A stretch of 49,179 nucleotides of DNA from Litoribacterium kuwaitense (GTDB taxonomy: Bacteria; Bacillota; Bacilli; Bacillales; DSM-28697). The translations under genes and the position numbers were made by a program. The stretch covers positions 1 through 49,179 of the forward strand of contig NZ_JAALFC010000026.1 of NCBI RefSeq assembly GCF_011058155.1. Reading direction: 5' to 3'. Of the stretch, positions 11,196 through 20,344 are shown in pieces; within the stretch, counting starts at the first letter, position 1, and each line of letters starts with the position of its first letter. The notes under the pieces are model-generated. The model made no database searches, was not told the origin of the DNA, and saw nothing but the letters and a program-made list of their open reading frames with translations.

Positions 11196-11266
11196 AATGG
11201 AAATTGTGGGATGGGGAAAGTTGGGTGCTGTCTCAAAAAAAGACTTGGTAAAGGTGCTGTTGGAAA

Positions 11267-11760
11267 GCAGAAATCCCCTGACTCGTGAAATGTGGGAATC
11301 CATTTCTCGGTCAGGTGATGTTCTGTCCTGCGATTCAAAGCGTGCACCGCTCCGCTTTTCTTATTGTCTAGCTGCGTGACGCTGAATCTGCGGAGCAGAA
11401 ATCCCCTGACTCGTGAAATGTGGGAATCCATTTCTCGGTCAGGTGATGTTCTGTCCTGCGATTCAAAGCATGCGTCACTCCGCTTTTCTGTATTGTCTAG
11501 CTGCGGGGTGCAGAAACTGCGAAGCAGAAATCCTTTGTCTTGAGAAATGAAAGAGCCATTTCTCAGCCAAATGATGTTCTGTTCTGCGTTTCTAAGCGTG
11601 CACCACTCCGCTTTTCTTTATTGTCTAGCTGTGGCTCGCTGAAGTTCCGGAGCAGAAATCTCTTGTCTTGAGAAATGTGGGAATCCATTTCTCAGCCAAG
11701 CGATGTTCTGTCCTGCACTTCAAAGCGTACTCGCCGTCGCTTTTCTGTATTTGTAACTAA
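11267..11760 (+). repeat. Four tandem ~128-bp structured repeats
   Basis: The anchor GCAGAAATC starts at 11267, 11395, 11524 and 11652, giving periods of 128, 129 and 128 bp. The last unit is truncated near 11757. Each unit has a long near-palindrome around GAAATG...CATTTC, then a CTCCGCTTTTCT block and TTGTCTAGCTG (units 1-3; degenerate in unit 4). Units 1 and 2 are nearly identical over their first ~75 bases, while 3 and 4 differ in paired positions. No open reading frame of note is conserved. The array fills the metS-tatD gap. Confidence 0.9.
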
Positions 11761-11832
11761 AATGAAATTTTTGTGAAAGGGTCTTGAAACGTTTGTGTGC
11801 TAGACTAACTCAGAATTGTTGGAGGGAATGTG

Positions 11833-12606
11833 ATGAAGTTATTTGATACGCATACTCACTTGAATGTGGATCAATTCTTGGAAGATCGCGATGAGGTTTT
11901 CTTGAGAGCTCGCGAAGCGGGTGTCGAGAAAATGGTGGTTGTTGGCTTTGACCGTGAAACGATTCGTAGTGCACTTTCGTTTAGTGAAATGCACGAGTCT
12001 GTTTATGTGGCGGTTGGTTGGCATCCTGTTGACGCGATCGATTTTGTGCAGGAGGATTTTCAGTGGCTTGACACATTGGCTTCCCATGACAAAGTGGTGG
12101 CTTTAGGTGAGATGGGTCTTGATTATTATTGGGACAAGTCACCAAAGGCGATTCAAAAAGAAGTTTTTGCCCGACAAATTCAGCTGGCAAAGAAGCACAA
12201 GCTACCGATCATCATTCATAATCGGGATGCAACGAGGGACGTTGTCGATGTGCTTAAGGCAGAAAATGCCGCAGAGGTTGGTGGAATCATGCACTGCTTT
12301 GCGGGGGATGAAGACGTCGCTCGGGAATGTCTGGACATGAATTTTTATATCTCTCTTGGTGGTCCAGTGACGTTTAAAAATGCGAAGCTACCGAAAGAGG
12401 TGGCTAAGATAGTGCCGTCTGATCGTCTTTTGATTGAAACAGATTGTCCATTTTTAGCTCCGCATCCATACCGAGGAAAGCGGAATGAACCAGCGTATGT
12501 CCGTTTGATTGCTGAGCAAATTGCTGAGCTGAGAAATGAATCTGTTGAAAAAATTGCCCAACAAACGTACGACAATGCATGTCGTTTGTTCGGAATTTCT
12601 GAATAA
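11833..12606 (+). CDS. tatD: TatD-family metal-dependent DNase (YabD)
   Basis: A TIM-barrel amidohydrolase of 257 residues. Metal ligands are visible in FDTHTHLN at the start, GEMGLDYYWDKSP (catalytic Glu), IIIHNRDA, MHCFAGD and ETDCPFLAPHPYRGKRNEP near the end. TatD proteins act as 3'-5' exonucleases or DNases with a proposed repair role. ATG 11833 was preferred over the adjacent GTG 11830 because the SD GGAGGG (11821-11826) is then at a more normal distance. It opens the block tatD-yabE-rnmV-rsmA. Confidence 0.93.
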   Translation: MKLFDTHTHLNVDQFLEDRDEVFLRAREAGVEKMVVVGFDRETIRSALSFSEMHESVYVAVGWHPVDAIDFVQEDFQWLDTLASHDKVVALGEMGLDYYWDKSPKAIQKEVFARQIQLAKKHKLPIIIHNRDATRDVVDVLKAENAAEVGGIMHCFAGDEDVARECLDMNFYISLGGPVTFKNAKLPKEVAKIVPSDRLLIETDCPFLAPHPYRGKRNEPAYVRLIAEQIAELRNESVEKIAQQTYDNACRLFGISE

Positions 12607-12709
12607 ATTTTTTGTCGTTTGCGACAAGATCAAAGTTACTTATCGTCAAGGTCGACAAAACCCTTGATATGTCAACACGGAGCCGCCTTTTTTGTCGAGC
12701 GGTTTTCCT

Positions 12710-12737
12710 TTTACAAATGCTCTCGTCCTCTTATAAT
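12710..12737 (+). promoter_or_regulatory. Candidate upstream sigma-A promoter of yabE
   Basis: TTTACA (12710-12715) and TATAAT (12732-12737) are separated by 16 bp. Confidence 0.5.
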
Positions 12738-12764
12738 GTGACGTACAATTCGTGACATGGGCAC

Positions 12765-12793
12765 TTGACATTGCGGGAGGACCTGCTTATAAT
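12765..12793 (+). promoter_or_regulatory. Consensus sigma-A promoter of yabE
   Basis: TTGACA (12765-12770) and TATAAT (12788-12793) both match consensus exactly with a 17-bp spacer. The start site would be near 12800, giving a leader of about 24 bases before the ATG. Confidence 0.85.
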
Positions 12794-12823
12794 CACTCCG
12801 TGTTAAAGGAGGCGTGTGAAAGC

Positions 12824-14052
12824 ATGTCAGATAAAATTCGGAATGTAATGAGTACCCCATCATTAAAAAAGACGCTTTTTGTTAGCATTTTGTCTATCAT
12901 CGCGTTTTTGTCGATCTTTTCTCTTCTCATGTTTGAAGTGACGAAATCGTCCGTTGTTTTGAACAAGGATGGAGAAAAAGTAACTTTGCGTACTCATGCA
13001 TCAACTGTGGAAGAAGTGCTTGAGCAAGCATCTATACAGCCGAAAGAGCAAGATATTCTTGTCCCCTCAAAAAATACAAAGGTGTTTAATGAGATGCGTG
13101 TCGTGTGGCAGCCAGCTCATAAAGTCACTGTGTTAGAGGATGGCAAGGAGGTCGATGAAATCTGGACGACAGCGGCTACTGTAGGTGATTTGCTGGAGCG
13201 CGATGCGTTGCCCATCGGTGAAAACGATAAGGTCAGTGTTTCTGCTGATACGCCGCTAAACGAATTGAATAATGAGATTGCGATAGAGAAAGCCTTTGCT
13301 GTCAATGTGCAAATTGGTGGGAAAAAGGAAAAAGAAGTGATGACGACTTCGACTACGGTCGCTGATTTTTTACGTGACCAGAATATTGCTTTAGAAAAGC
13401 ATGATAAAGTAGAGCCAGCGCTAGACGAAATGCTTTCTAAGGAGGACAATGTTCAAATCACTCGTGTAGAAAAAGTCACCGATGTAGTGGAAGAAAACAC
13501 GGGTTTGCCACAGTTACAAAAAATGACAAGTCCCTTCCGCAGGGAACGAAGAAAGTGAAGCAATATGGAGCGTCACGAATTGTAGAAAAGCATTATGAAG
13601 TGACCTTGGAAAATGGCAAGGAAGTTTCTCGTACATTGGTAGAGGAGAACGTCGTAAAGAAAGGCCAGGATAAAATCGTTGCGCTTGGCAGTAAGGCCCC
13701 TGTGATAGTTGCCTCAGCCGATCCTGTTTCTAGCCAGCCTTCACGAGGAAGCTCCTCTGGAGGAAAAGAGATTTATGTGAAGAGCACCGCGTATACCGCC
13801 TATTGTACAGGGTGCTCGGGGAAAACAGCTACCGGATATGATTTACGAGCCAATCCTGATGCGAAAGTTATTGCAGTCGATCCTAACGTCATTCCTTTGG
13901 GAACGAAAGTGTATGTTGAAGGTTATGGAGAAGCTGTTGCTGCCGATACTGGCTCTGCAATCAAAGGAAATCGTATTGATGTATTTTTCCCAAGCAAACA
14001 AAAAGCCTATTCTTGGGGTGTTAAAAACTTAAAGGTTCGCATTCTAGAGTAG
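12824..14052 (+). CDS. yabE: Cell-wall-binding protein YabE (DUF348, G5 and 3D domains; frameshifted)
   Basis: YabE is a secreted, Rpf/Sps-like putative peptidoglycan-remodelling protein. A membrane or signal segment spans about residues 20-40. Three ~55-residue DUF348 repeats follow, then a G5 domain, a Ser/Gly-rich linker and a C-terminal 3D domain with the AYCTGCSGKTATGYD and DTGSAIKGNRIDVFF motifs. The frame breaks at the A-run 13518-13523: six A lead to a stop at 13556-13558, and a seventh A restores KNDKSLPQGTKKVKQYGAS and a ~409-residue protein. ATG 12824 is preceded by AAAGGAGG. A perfect sigma-A promoter lies just upstream. Confidence 0.87.
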
Positions 14053-14074
14053 TGTTTGTTAAATGTTGCGATTG

Positions 14075-14105
14075 AGGTCCAGCTGAGAGGCTGGGCTTTT
14101 TTAAT
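14075..14105 (+). terminator. Rho-independent terminator of yabE
   Basis: AGGTCCAGC (14075-14083) pairs with GCTGGGCTT (14090-14098), two wobble pairs, followed by a T-run. Confidence 0.8.
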
Positions 14106-14226
14106 TGAATGTTCTACGTGCGAAATCGTGGTTTGTTTATACAATATCCAGTTTTGAGGGATTTTAATCCTAACTTTCATTTACGGACGCTCCGAGGTTC
14201 ATCCGTCGCTTTTCTTTTGAATGGAA

Positions 14227-14247
14227 GCCCCGTATAATATACGGGGC
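14227..14247. promoter_or_regulatory. Perfect palindrome around a TATAAT box upstream of rnmV
   Basis: GCCCCGTATA and TATACGGGGC form a perfect 10-bp inverted repeat around a single central base. TATAAT lies at 14233-14238. No good -35 box is seen at 16-18 bp. There is no T-run after it, so a terminator is unlikely. It could be an operator or a leader hairpin for rnmV-rsmA. Confidence 0.5.
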
Positions 14248-14316
14248 ATTGGGTGGACGATTCGTTATATAGACGGTTTACAAATCGAAAAAGTTTCACT
14301 TTCGGAGGAATTTTTT

Positions 14317-15772
<1,456 letters not shown>

Positions 15773-15774
15773 TC

Positions 15775-15801
15775 ACGATTTTCCAATGCCGTCATAGACT
15801 A
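15775..15801 (+). promoter_or_regulatory. Candidate sigma-K promoter of yabG
   Basis: AC (15775-15776), a 16-bp spacer, then CATAGACTA (15793-15801), a perfect match to the sigma-K -10 consensus CATANNNTA. B. subtilis yabG is sigma-K dependent. An inverted repeat TCCAATG (15782-15788) and CATTGGA (15812-15818) surrounds the -10 box. Confidence 0.65.
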
Positions 15802-15834
15802 ATGTGGAAGTCATTGGACGGTAGGGGGAGTGGG

Positions 15835-16704
15835 ATGCAATTGCAAGTCGGTGAGATTGTTGCGCGAATTTCATATAACAAAGATCTCCTTTTTCGGGTG
15901 GTGGGCATAAAAAATGATCCACCTGTAGCTGATCTTCTTGGAGAAGAGATTCGGTTAATGGCTGATGCCCCTTTACACGATTTAGAGCGAGTGGACGAAC
16001 GAGAGAAGCAAGAAAAGCGTCATTATTTTGCAGAAAAAGCGAAAATGTCCTATCGCCTTTTTCGACAGGATCATTTGTTTCAACATGAAAAAAATCAGCA
16101 ACGCATGAGATCTGCGTGTGAGACAAAACCCTTTCGGATGCCTGGAAAGGTACTTCATTTGGATGGTGACCCTGTCTATTTACAGAAATGTATGAAGCTA
16201 TATGAAAAGCTTGAAGTTCCTGTATACAGTGTCCATATCAAGGAAGAAGAGATGCCAGATAAGATTACAGGACTGTTAGAATTGGCCAGACCCGATATTC
16301 TCGTCATCACTGGTCATGATGCATACGTGAAAAGTAAGGGAGAAAAAAGCGAGTTAAAAGCTTATCGCAACTCAAGATATTTTGCCAAAACGGTGTACGA
16401 GGCGCGACGACGTATGCCTCATTTAGATCAGCTCGCTATTTTTGCAGGTGCTTGTCAGTCGCATTTTGAATCGTTAATCCGAGCTGGGGCGAATTATGCT
16501 TCGTCACCTGGGCGAGTGAACATTCATGCGCTTGATCCTGTGTATGTCGTTGCCAAGCTCAGCTTCACCTCGTTTACGGAGCAGGTGAATACGTGGGACG
16601 TTTTAAAAAACACATTAAGCGGTGAGAAAGGACTTGGCGGTGTTGAAAGTCGCGGTTTATTAAGGCTGGGGCTTCCATATTCACCTTCTGAAAGTTTTTC
16701 GTAA
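15835..16704 (+). CDS. yabG: Sporulation-specific protease YabG
   Basis: YabG is a mother-cell cysteine protease that trims spore coat proteins and assists transglutaminase cross-linking of the coat. The 289-residue protein shows the family signatures MPGKVLHLDGDPVYL, PDILVITGHDAY (conserved His/Asp) and IFAGACQSHFESLIRAGANYASSP (conserved Cys). ATG 15835 was chosen for the match MQLQVGEIVAR and the SD AGGGGGAG just upstream; a longer frame from 15802 has no SD. A sigma-K-type promoter lies 5'. Confidence 0.93.
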   Translation: MQLQVGEIVARISYNKDLLFRVVGIKNDPPVADLLGEEIRLMADAPLHDLERVDEREKQEKRHYFAEKAKMSYRLFRQDHLFQHEKNQQRMRSACETKPFRMPGKVLHLDGDPVYLQKCMKLYEKLEVPVYSVHIKEEEMPDKITGLLELARPDILVITGHDAYVKSKGEKSELKAYRNSRYFAKTVYEARRRMPHLDQLAIFAGACQSHFESLIRAGANYASSPGRVNIHALDPVYVVAKLSFTSFTEQVNTWDVLKNTLSGEKGLGGVESRGLLRLGLPYSPSESFS

Positions 16705-16790
16705 AGCAACAAAATGATAGAGCTACACATATTTTTCTCAGCACTGGATAAATTAAATAAATAAAATCCGCAAAAATAAGTATAAATCTG

Positions 16791-16820
16791 TTGACACTTT
16801 AGCGGCGCCCTTGATATAAT
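16791..16820 (+). promoter_or_regulatory. Sigma-A promoter P1 of veg
   Basis: TTGACA (16791-16796) and TATAAT (16815-16820), both perfect, with an 18-bp spacer. The veg promoter is one of the strongest vegetative promoters in B. subtilis. Confidence 0.85.
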
Positions 16821-16832
16821 GTTAAATTTATT

Positions 16833-16861
16833 TTGACTTAGTTAGGGGGTTGTGGTATACT
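16833..16861 (+). promoter_or_regulatory. Sigma-A promoter P2 of veg
   Basis: TTGACT (16833-16838) and TATACT (16856-16861) with a 17-bp spacer lie 42 bp downstream of P1, giving tandem promoters. Confidence 0.7.
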
Positions 16862-16883
16862 AAATCCAGTGAGGTGGTTGTGA

Positions 16884-17153
16884 GTGGGAAAAACGTTGAC
16901 GGACATCAAAAGAACTTTGGATGGCCATCTAGGGCAGCGGCTCGTATTGAAGGCAAATGGAGGTCGCAGAAAAACAGTTGAACGCGCAGGAATCCTTGCT
17001 GAAACTTACCCATCAGTTTTTATTGTTGAGTTGGATCAGGAAGAGAATTCGTTTGAACGCGTTTCTTACAGCTACGCAGATGTTCTTACTGAAACAGTAG
17101 AGCTTATGTTCTTTGAAGACAATCAAGAAAAACTATCGTTGAGCGGGCAGTAG
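16884..17153 (+). CDS. veg: Veg protein, biofilm-related regulator
   Basis: An 89-residue protein nearly identical in its core to B. subtilis Veg: [19 protein letters not shown] and [19 protein letters not shown]. Veg is abundant in growing cells and is reported to stimulate biofilm-matrix gene expression through SinR antagonism; its biochemical activity is unclear. GTG 16884 gives [10 protein letters not shown] and has SD GAGGTGG at 16871-16877. Tandem sigma-A promoters lie upstream and a terminator downstream. Confidence 0.95.
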   Translation: MGKTLTDIKRTLDGHLGQRLVLKANGGRRKTVERAGILAETYPSVFIVELDQEENSFERVSYSYADVLTETVELMFFEDNQEKLSLSGQ

Positions 17154-17176
17154 ACATTTGTTTGCTGCTTTTTTCT
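17147..17176 (+). terminator. Terminator at the end of veg
   Basis: GCAGTAGA and TTTGCTGC form a stem with G-T pairs that includes the veg stop codon, followed by TTTTTTC. It separates veg from sspF. Confidence 0.65.
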
Positions 17177-17188
17177 TTGGTTTTTTAA

Positions 17189-17217
17189 CATACTATCCTT
17201 TGCGGTGAAACATACTA
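17189..17217 (+). promoter_or_regulatory. Candidate sigma-G promoter region of sspF
   Basis: CATACTA, the sigma-G -10 consensus, occurs twice, at 17189-17195 and 17211-17217. No -35 close to TGNATA is present for either copy, so which is used is uncertain. B. subtilis ssp genes are sigma-G dependent. Confidence 0.5.
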
Positions 17218-17240
17218 ATGATGCTGTTCACCAAAGGGGG
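17197..17240 (+). promoter_or_regulatory. Inverted repeat masking the sspF Shine-Dalgarno
   Basis: CCTTTGCGGTGAA (17197-17209) pairs with TTCACCAAAGG (17227-17237): 11 bp with a two-base bulge. The 3' arm contains the first half of the SD AAAGGGGG (17233-17240). The downstream CATACTA -10 box is in the loop, so a transcript starting near 17224 would lack the 5' arm. Confidence 0.55.
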
Positions 17241-17248
17241 TTTTTCGA

Positions 17249-17434
17249 TTGGGAAGAAAAAGAGGCGTTATGTCTCCGGAGTTTAAAGAAGAGCTAGCAA
17301 AAGAGCTTGGTTTTTACGATACTGTCCAAAAAGAAGGATGGGGAGGCATAAAGGCTAGAGAAGCTGGCTCAATGACGAAGCGAGCGATCGAAATGGCCGA
17401 GGCCTATCTTGCTAAAGAAAAAAACAACCGTTAA
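17249..17434 (+). CDS. sspF: Small acid-soluble spore protein SspF (alpha/beta-type)
   Basis: A 61-residue alpha/beta-type SASP relative. It matches B. subtilis SspF closely: [20 protein letters not shown] and a GxIKAREAGxMxKRAIExAE segment. SASPs of this type coat spore DNA and protect it from UV and heat damage. The start is TTG 17249 with SD AAAGGGGG at 17233-17240. It is a single gene between veg and ispE with its own terminator and a likely forespore promoter. Confidence 0.94.
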   Translation: MGRKRGVMSPEFKEELAKELGFYDTVQKEGWGGIKAREAGSMTKRAIEMAEAYLAKEKNNR

Positions 17435-17446
17435 TTTGGAAGCAGT

Positions 17447-17474
17447 ACGCCGGGGATTCCCGGCGTTTTTATTT
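17447..17474 (+). terminator. Rho-independent terminator of sspF
   Basis: ACGCCGGG (17447-17454) pairs perfectly with CCCGGCGT (17459-17466) over a GATT loop, followed by ttttattttt. Confidence 0.9.
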
Positions 17475-17640
17475 TTTAGTAAGAGATCAATGAAGACGTG
17501 CTTCGTCTGATGAACAAGGCGACACAAAACTCTTCGTAATTTTTAATTGATTGGTACAGGCAGAGCGGATTTTTATGATAAAATAGCGAAAGGTTATAAA
17601 GTACGATGCAGTTCGTTTGTTGGTTAGTGGAGGTGACATT

Positions 17641-18507
17641 GTGAAGCTGTTTATGAAAGCCCCAGCTAAAATTAATCTATCCTTGGATGTTTTGCATAAA
17701 CGGCCAGATGGGTATCATGAAGTGAAGATGGTGATGACGACCGTTGATTTAGCTGATCGGATTGAATTAATCGAAGGGACGTCTGATCAAATCGTGTTAA
17801 CTTCACAGCACCAATTTGTGCCAAATGACGAAAGGAATTTAGCATTTCGGGCAGCCAAGCTGTTAAAAGAGCGCTTTTCTATTCAAGAAGGTGTGCACAT
17901 CGTATTGCACAAGCGAATTCCTGTAGCCGCTGGATTGGCAGGAGGAAGCAGTGACGCTGCAGCTGTGTTGCGGGGACTGAATCGGTTATGGAAGTTAAAA
18001 TTGTCTTTATCGGAGTTAGCTGAGCTTGGTGCAGAAATTGGCTCAGACGTGTCGTTTTGTGTTCATGGGGGAACAGCATTAGCGACAGGTCGAGGTGAGG
18101 TCATTACGCCGTTACCGCCACCCCCTTCGTGTTGGGTCGTGCTCGCCAAGCCAGTCATCGGTGTATCGACAGGCGATGTGTACGGCAAGCTGCAAATTGA
18201 TCGCATCAAGCATCCGGATGTCGAAGGAATGATGGATGCCTTGTACCGCCAAGATTATGATCAAATATGTGCGCTCCTTGGTAATGTGCTCGAGCCGGTG
18301 ACGATGAGCATGTATCCGCAAGTTGCTTTGATCAAAGAGCAGATGCAGCGATTTGGGGCAGATGCTGTTTTAATGAGTGGGAGTGGTCCAACGGTCTACG
18401 CATTAGTTCAGCATGAATCCCGAATGCATCGTTTATATAACGGATTACGTGGTTTTTGTGACCAAGTGTACACCATTCGTATGGATGGCGAGCCACACTT
18501 AACTTGA
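17641..18507 (+). CDS. ispE: 4-(cytidine 5'-diphospho)-2-C-methyl-D-erythritol kinase
   Basis: IspE phosphorylates CDP-methylerythritol at the 2-hydroxyl, the fourth step of the MEP isoprenoid pathway. The GHMP-kinase fold is evident: [12 protein letters not shown] at the N-terminus, the ATP loop [15 protein letters not shown] near residue 95, and [13 protein letters not shown] near the C-terminus. GTG 17641 was chosen with SD GGAGGTGAC immediately upstream; the protein is 288 residues. purR follows. Confidence 0.95.
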   Translation: MKLFMKAPAKINLSLDVLHKRPDGYHEVKMVMTTVDLADRIELIEGTSDQIVLTSQHQFVPNDERNLAFRAAKLLKERFSIQEGVHIVLHKRIPVAAGLAGGSSDAAAVLRGLNRLWKLKLSLSELAELGAEIGSDVSFCVHGGTALATGRGEVITPLPPPPSCWVVLAKPVIGVSTGDVYGKLQIDRIKHPDVEGMMDALYRQDYDQICALLGNVLEPVTMSMYPQVALIKEQMQRFGADAVLMSGSGPTVYALVQHESRMHRLYNGLRGFCDQVYTIRMDGEPHLT

Positions 18508-18532
18508 TGAAACACGTATGAATTGATACAAT
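18504..18532 (+). promoter_or_regulatory. Sigma-A promoter of purR
   Basis: TTGATG (18504-18509), overlapping the ispE stop, and TACAAT (18527-18532) are separated by 17 bp. Confidence 0.6.
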
Positions 18533-18540
18533 TTGGATTA

Positions 18541-18554
18541 AATATTCGGTTTTT
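18541..18554 (-). promoter_or_regulatory. PurBox-like operator in the purR leader
   Basis: The reverse strand reads AAAAACCGAATATT, close to the PurBox pattern AWWWCCGAACWWT with one core mismatch. It lies between the purR promoter and SD, which suggests autoregulation as in B. subtilis. A second, inverted PurBox could not be identified. Confidence 0.5.
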
Positions 18555-18567
18555 TGGAGGTTGTGCG

Positions 18568-19406
18568 ATGAAGTTCAGGCGCAGCGGTCGGCTTGTTGAT
18601 ATGACGCATTATTTACTTCAGCATCCACGCCAGCTTACGTCTTTGACTTTTTTGCGGAGAGGTATGATGCAGCTAAATCCTCCATTAGTGAGGATCTCGC
18701 CCTCGTAAAAAAGACGTTTGAGGATCAAGGTATTGGCTCCTTGCATACAGTTCCGGGAGCTTCTGGTGGCGTCAAGTATATGCCTGTTTTTCAACAGAAG
18801 GAGGCCGCTTCTGTTGTGAAAGAGATCACCGAGAGGCTGACGGAGGCGAATCGGATTCTCCCAGGGAATTATTTATATTTGGCCGATCTTTTAGGCGATA
18901 CAAATTTAATTCATCGTGCAGCTCGCCTGTTTGCAGCTCATTTCGCGGCCGAGTCTGTGGACGTTGTCATGACTGTTGCGACAAAAGGGATTCCTTTAGC
19001 TTACGCAGTTGCTCATCATTTAGGGGTCCCAGTGGTTATTGTTCGTCGGGATAGTAAAGTCACTGAAGGGTCGACGGTATCGATTAATTATGTGTCAGGA
19101 TCTACCAATCGCATTCAGTCAATGGTATTGGCGAAGCGTAGTTTACAGGAAGGTAGTCGGGTGCTGATCATCGATGATTTTATGAAGGCTGGCGGAACAA
19201 TTAAAGGCATGATTAGTATGATAGAAGAATTTCAATCTCAACTTGTCGGTATTGGTGTACTTATTGAAGCAGAAGGGGAAGGAAAAGTACGGTTGGTCGA
19301 TGAATATGTTTCTTTAGTGCGGTTGCTTGATGTTAATGCTGAGTCAGACCATATTCAAGTAAGTCGAGGCACGCTCTTTGAAGCAACATCTAAAAAGGAG
19401 GAATAA
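18568..19406 (+). CDS. purR: Purine operon repressor PurR (frameshifted)
   Basis: PurR represses purine-synthesis genes; PRPP relieves repression. An N-terminal winged-helix domain ([16 protein letters not shown]) is joined to a phosphoribosyltransferase-fold domain with the PRPP-loop motif [13 protein letters not shown]. The frame breaks at the T-run 18648-18653: six T give LTFLRRGMM and an early stop, and a seventh restores [19 protein letters not shown] and a 279-residue protein. ATG 18568 has SD TTGGAGG. ridA follows after 5 bases, as in B. subtilis. Confidence 0.87.
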
Positions 19407-19411
19407 GCATT

Positions 19412-19792
19412 ATGAAACCTGTTTATACAAAAGCAGCGCCGGAAGCCATTGGACCGTATTCTCAAGGGATCGTCGTGAACAACTTGTTTTATAGCTCCGG
19501 TCAAATTCCACTCACTGCTGAAGGTGAGCTTGTAGAAGGTGATGTGGTTGCGCAAACACATCAAGTGTTTAAAAACCTCGAGGCTGTACTGGACGCTGCA
19601 GGCGCATCGCTATCTTCTGTCGTTAAAGCGACAGTCTTCTTGAGTGATATGAATCATTTTCCGGATGTGAATGACGTGTACGGCTCTTATTTTAAAGATC
19701 ATCAGCCAGCACGATCATGTGTAGAAGTTGCAAGGCTTCCAAAGGATGTCCAAGTTGAAATCGAAGTCATTGCCCTCGTAACAAATGCATAA
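19412..19792 (+). CDS. ridA: Reactive intermediate deaminase RidA (YabJ)
   Basis: RidA hydrolyses enamine/imine intermediates released by PLP enzymes such as threonine dehydratase, protecting other PLP enzymes. It is a 126-residue YjgF/YER057c/UK114 family member with the signature segments [18 protein letters not shown] and [13 protein letters not shown], the last containing the key arginine. It lies 5 bases after purR with SD AAAGGAGG, so the pair is co-transcribed and ends at a terminator. Confidence 0.96.
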   Translation: MKPVYTKAAPEAIGPYSQGIVVNNLFYSSGQIPLTAEGELVEGDVVAQTHQVFKNLEAVLDAAGASLSSVVKATVFLSDMNHFPDVNDVYGSYFKDHQPARSCVEVARLPKDVQVEIEVIALVTNA

Positions 19793-19801
19793 AACATGGA
19801 C

Positions 19802-19840
19802 AACTCCTTTACGCCTAAACAGGTGGAAAAGGAGTTTTTT
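19802..19840 (+). terminator. Rho-independent terminator of purR-ridA
   Basis: AACTCCTTT (19802-19810) pairs with AAAGGAGTT (19828-19836), followed by T. Confidence 0.85.
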
Positions 19841-19870
19841 AATGTTTTTAGTAGGATTTATTAAGTATTC

Positions 19871-19909
19871 TTTTTCCTAAAGCGTAAATCATTAGGAAAA
19901 ATTTTTTTT
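19871..19909 (+). terminator. Second terminator ahead of spoVG
   Basis: TTTTTCCTAA (19871-19880) pairs perfectly with TTAGGAAAAA (19892-19901) over 11 bases, followed by eight T. Because it is A/T-symmetric it could act on both strands. It is the second terminator in 110 bp and insulates spoVG. Confidence 0.75.
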
Positions 19910-19913
19910 GGAG

Positions 19914-19942
19914 GAAGGATTTCAGAATATTGTGTTGAATAA
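19914..19942 (+). promoter_or_regulatory. Sigma-H promoter of spoVG
   Basis: GAAGGATTT (19914-19922), an 11-bp spacer and GTTGAATAA (19934-19942) match the sigma-H consensus RNAGGAWWW / RNNGAATWW. B. subtilis spoVG is a classic sigma-H gene, and an A/T-rich stretch lies upstream here too. Confidence 0.85.
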
Positions 19943-19984
19943 TTGGGAATAAGTCTTTTTACAGGGAAAAGGTGGTGACATAAA

Positions 19985-20275
19985 GTGGAAGTGACAGACG
20001 TTAGATTACGCCGCGTGAATACCGAGGGACGAATGAGAGCGATTGCATCCATCACACTCGATCACGAATTTGTTGTTCATGATATTCGTGTTATTGATGG
20101 GAACAATGGTCTTTTTGTTGCCATGCCAAGCAAGCGGACACCTGATGGGGAGTTCAGAGACATTGCTCATCCAATTAACTCGAATACTCGTGGAAAGATC
20201 CAAGATGCAGTTTTAGCTGAATATCACAAAGCAGGAGCCATTGAAGAAGAATATGAAGAAGCTGGTGCTTCTTAA
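19985..20275 (+). CDS. spoVG: SpoVG, RNA-binding regulator
   Basis: A 96-residue protein almost identical to B. subtilis SpoVG through [19 protein letters not shown] and [18 protein letters not shown]. SpoVG binds nucleic acids, is required for normal cortex formation and asymmetric-division timing, and in other Firmicutes acts as a post-transcriptional regulator. The start is GTG 19985 with SD AAGGTGGTGA. It is monocistronic, bounded by a sigma-H promoter and a terminator shared with the convergent deacetylase gene. Confidence 0.97.
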   Translation: MEVTDVRLRRVNTEGRMRAIASITLDHEFVVHDIRVIDGNNGLFVAMPSKRTPDGEFRDIAHPINSNTRGKIQDAVLAEYHKAGAIEEEYEEAGAS

Positions 20276-20283
20276 TGCGATAG

Positions 20284-20334
20284 TAGAGGGCAACCCAAAG
20301 GAGAATAACTCCTTAGGGTAGCTCTCTTTTTTAT
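20284..20334 (+). terminator. Terminator between spoVG and the convergent deacetylase gene
   Basis: The stem ACCC-AAAGGAG / CTCCTT-AGGGT, extended by AGAG/CTCT, is followed by cttttttat. The structure may serve both converging genes. Confidence 0.75.
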
Positions 20335-20344
20335 CGTTAGGACA

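Larger units (their letters stand above)
12706..12812 (+). promoter_or_regulatory. Possible anti-SD inverted repeat spanning the yabE promoters
   Basis: TCCTTTTACA (12706-12715) can pair with TGTTAAAGGA (12801-12810) at 9 of 10 positions. The 3' arm contains most of the yabE SD, and the two yabE promoters lie in the loop. Only mRNA reading through from tatD would contain both arms. Confidence 0.35.

Noticed and set aside
11267-11760. CRISPR array
   Set aside because: The units are 128 bp and repeated nearly throughout, without short repeats separated by unique spacers, and no cas genes are nearby.
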